From Symbiodinium natans (Eukaryota > Sar > Dinophyceae > Suessiales > Symbiodiniaceae), in NCBI GenBank assembly GCA_905221605.1, contig CAJNDS010002791.1:124001-188000 (forward strand): 64,000 nt of DNA, written 5' to 3'. Positions 60,201 to 63,200 of this stretch are shown in pieces. The position numbers and the translations under genes are program-made. Under the pieces are notes generated by a model that saw only the letters and a list, made by a program, of their open reading frames with translations, searched no databases and had not been told where the DNA came from. Within the stretch, counting starts at the first letter, position 1; each line of letters begins with the position of its first letter.

Positions 60201-63200
60201 TTGTAAAGTATAGGTTGTTAGGGCAACCTTAACGAGAAAGAAGGGCTGTGCATGGTTCCCTAGATCCTAAACCCTAAGCCCTAAGCCCTAAGCCCTAAGC
60301 CCCAAACCCTAAACCCCAAACCCTAAACCCTAGCGATTCGGCATACTGTCAGGAGCTGATGAAGCTGCGGCTGCTCAACAGCGTCCACCAGGCATGCACG
60401 TTGAGTTAGGCCAACATTATGGGTCATTCTGAATCTGGCCCCTAAACCCTAAACCCTAAACCCTAAACCCTAAACCCTAAACCCTAAACCCTAAACCCTA
60501 AACCCTAAACCTTGGGGATCGGCTCTGAGGTTCATGAGAAATCGTGAAATCATTAAAGCCCTAAACCCTAAACCCTAAACCCTAAACCCTCAACCCCCAC
60601 TCCGCACATTCTGTTGGTGGTCAGCCGCAGTGCTGATTCACCGTTGTTCAACGGGCCGCGTAGGCAATGATCAATCAAAGTCCGGGCGGGATTCGTCCCT
60701 AGACTTACGTCCGTGCAGGATTTGGTTCCTGCACTTTCTTTGCGGTCGCCTTCGAGCCCAACATTGCACTCGCTGCGCCTTTCTTTGTGTGTACAGCCTT
60801 TCTTGCTGCCCGAGCTACAGCTGGGCCGTGCAAATTGAAACCTTGTCGATCCACAGGATAACCATTGCCCACCGGGCGTGCAGCAGCTAGTCTGGGACTC
60901 TTTGCCCGAATCCAAGGTCGTTGGTCGTGGAGGTAAGAGAGGCATTGAGCAGTGACGCCTCTGATTCAATAAGCCCAAAGTTCACAACCCCGATACCCTA
61001 AACCCTAGACCCTAAACGGGTCCCTGAGACACCTCCTTGGATCCTTATATGAGATCGGTCCTAGTTTGTTTGGCGTTTCTCGCCTCATAGGTCCTCCATA
61101 AGCTTGATGCCCGAGGAGTGTAGCCTTTTTGTGGAGGGCTTCAGGGGTCTTCGGGTTTATAAAGTTCGGGTTAGGGCTCTTAAGAGATTTAGGGGTTCAG
61201 AGCTTCAGAAATCAAAGTTCAGGGCTTTAGCAAAGAGGGTTTCAGTTTCATCCCACCTGGATCCTAAACCCTAAGCCCTAAACCCTAAACTGCTGTAGCA
61301 GTGGGGCAACTAACCATGAGTTGGGTTTTTTCGTACCAGAAAGCCCGATGTGTAATGTTATGGGACTGTGCCTTCTCGAGGTTCAGTTTAGGGTTTAGGG
61401 TTTAGGGTTTAGGGTCTAGGGCTTAGGGCTTAGGGCTTAGGGTTTAGGGTTTAGGGTTTCGGGTTTAGGGTTTAGGGTTTAGGGTTTAGGGTTTAGGGCC
61501 CCTGAAACCCCTCGACCCCGAGCCTGGCAGCATTTTCCGATGAACCAGCTTCCCTCAACTTATGGGGTTCTTAAGGGAGGGGGGTTGCAAGGGGGTATGT
61601 AGCCCGAGGTTGCCTAGTACTCCCCACTACGCCCGAAGGCTTCCGAGGCTTCCCGAAGGTTTCTCAGCTACCTAACCCCCCCATGAATCCCCCCCTCCCT
61701 TCAGAACCCTACAATCAGCCATACCTGAGGAGCACAAGCTCAATGTTTTGGTAGATGACCTGCACTGACCCGTGCTAGAAGCACTGCAGCAAGGGTATTG
61801 GGCATAACCGAGGTTAGAGTACTTGGATACCTTAAGTTTTGTCGGGCTCGTCTACCACGACTTCTAAGCAGCGGGGTCCCCTCGCTGTAAAGGAATCCTA
61901 TATGGTTGAATCATAGAACCTGCAGATTGGGAGGGTTGGAGTTCTTGAGGTATTTGATACTTCTCTTCTTCCCGAGAGTGAAGCCTTAAATCCCTGAAGC
62001 CTTACATCTCCGAAGCCTAAACACCTGAACAAACCCTAAGCCGTGAATTTGGCCCTCAATCCTAAACCCTCAAGCCTTAACGCTAAACCTTCTAATCCCT
62101 GGCTCCAAACCCTAACCACCAAACACCCTGACTCCCCAACCCTTAGCCAGCAAACGCTAAACCGTCACCCAAACCCAAATCCCTAAACCCTAAACCCTAA
62201 ACCCTAAACCCTAAACCCTGGCGGAAAGGCTCTGTCCTACCCGGCTGGCCTGCTGGGGCACTCCTTGGTCCACGAGGCTTCCAGCTTTAGAACCTGCTCC
62301 TCCCTCTCCTCAGGGAACCTCTAGCGTTTTTTGGTTTAGGGTTTAGGGTTTAGGGTTTAGGGTTTAGGGTTTAGGGTTTAGGGTTTAGGGTTTAGGGTTT
62401 AGGGTTGAATGCTTCCAGCTTTAAGAACTTGGTCCTTCCTCTCCTCCGCCCAGCATGGTTTGGGGTTTGGAGTTTAGGGTTTGGGGTCTGTTGTTTTGGG
62501 TTTTGGGGCGTTTCCTAAACCCTAAACCCTAAGCCTTAAACCCTACACCCTAAAACCTAGACCCTAAATCCTTAACCCGAACCCTATACCTTTAGGGTTC
62601 GGTTTGGTCCTTCCTCTCCTTCTGGAGTTTAAGGATCCAGGGATTCAGACTCGTACCTCGAAGGTTGTACCCCTAAAGGTCCAAGACCAGCATGGTTTAG
62701 GGTTCAGGGTTTGGGGTTCAGGGTTTGGGGTTTGGGGTTTGATGTTTAGGGTTTAGGGTTTAGGGTTTAGTTAGGGTTTAGTCAGGGTTTGGAGTTACCC
62801 CCACCACCCCCACCACCCCCCCTGGCACTGATGCTGGACATTTCCGGTCTTGCGCGTCGTGCACTGAATGACGAGCTTTGGTTCGGGGTTCACCCAAACC
62901 CTAAACCCTAAACCCTAAACCCTAAACCCCAAACCCTAAACCCTAAACCCTAAACCAGGGTTCAGGCTGCATTCTCCAGCCAGCTCCCAGTTCCCAGTTC
63001 TCAGGGGGACATCCCAAAAGTAGAGCCCCCCCCCCCCCCCCCCCCCCAAACAGCACCTACTCTTGGGCCATCCTGAGAAACCCTTAAAGGGATCCGCCTT
63101 GGGATTTTGCCAGGTCTGGGTAGGAGTTGAGGGTTTAGGTTTTTGGGCGGCCGTGTGGCGAGATGGAGGTTCCTAAATATACAAGATCTTCACTTCAACC

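Noticed and set aside
60568-60978. 136-codon minus-strand ORF in dehydrogenase intron 18
   Set aside because: No recognised motif, it begins in a unique island and ends in CCCTAAA repeat. Kept only as an unassigned island.
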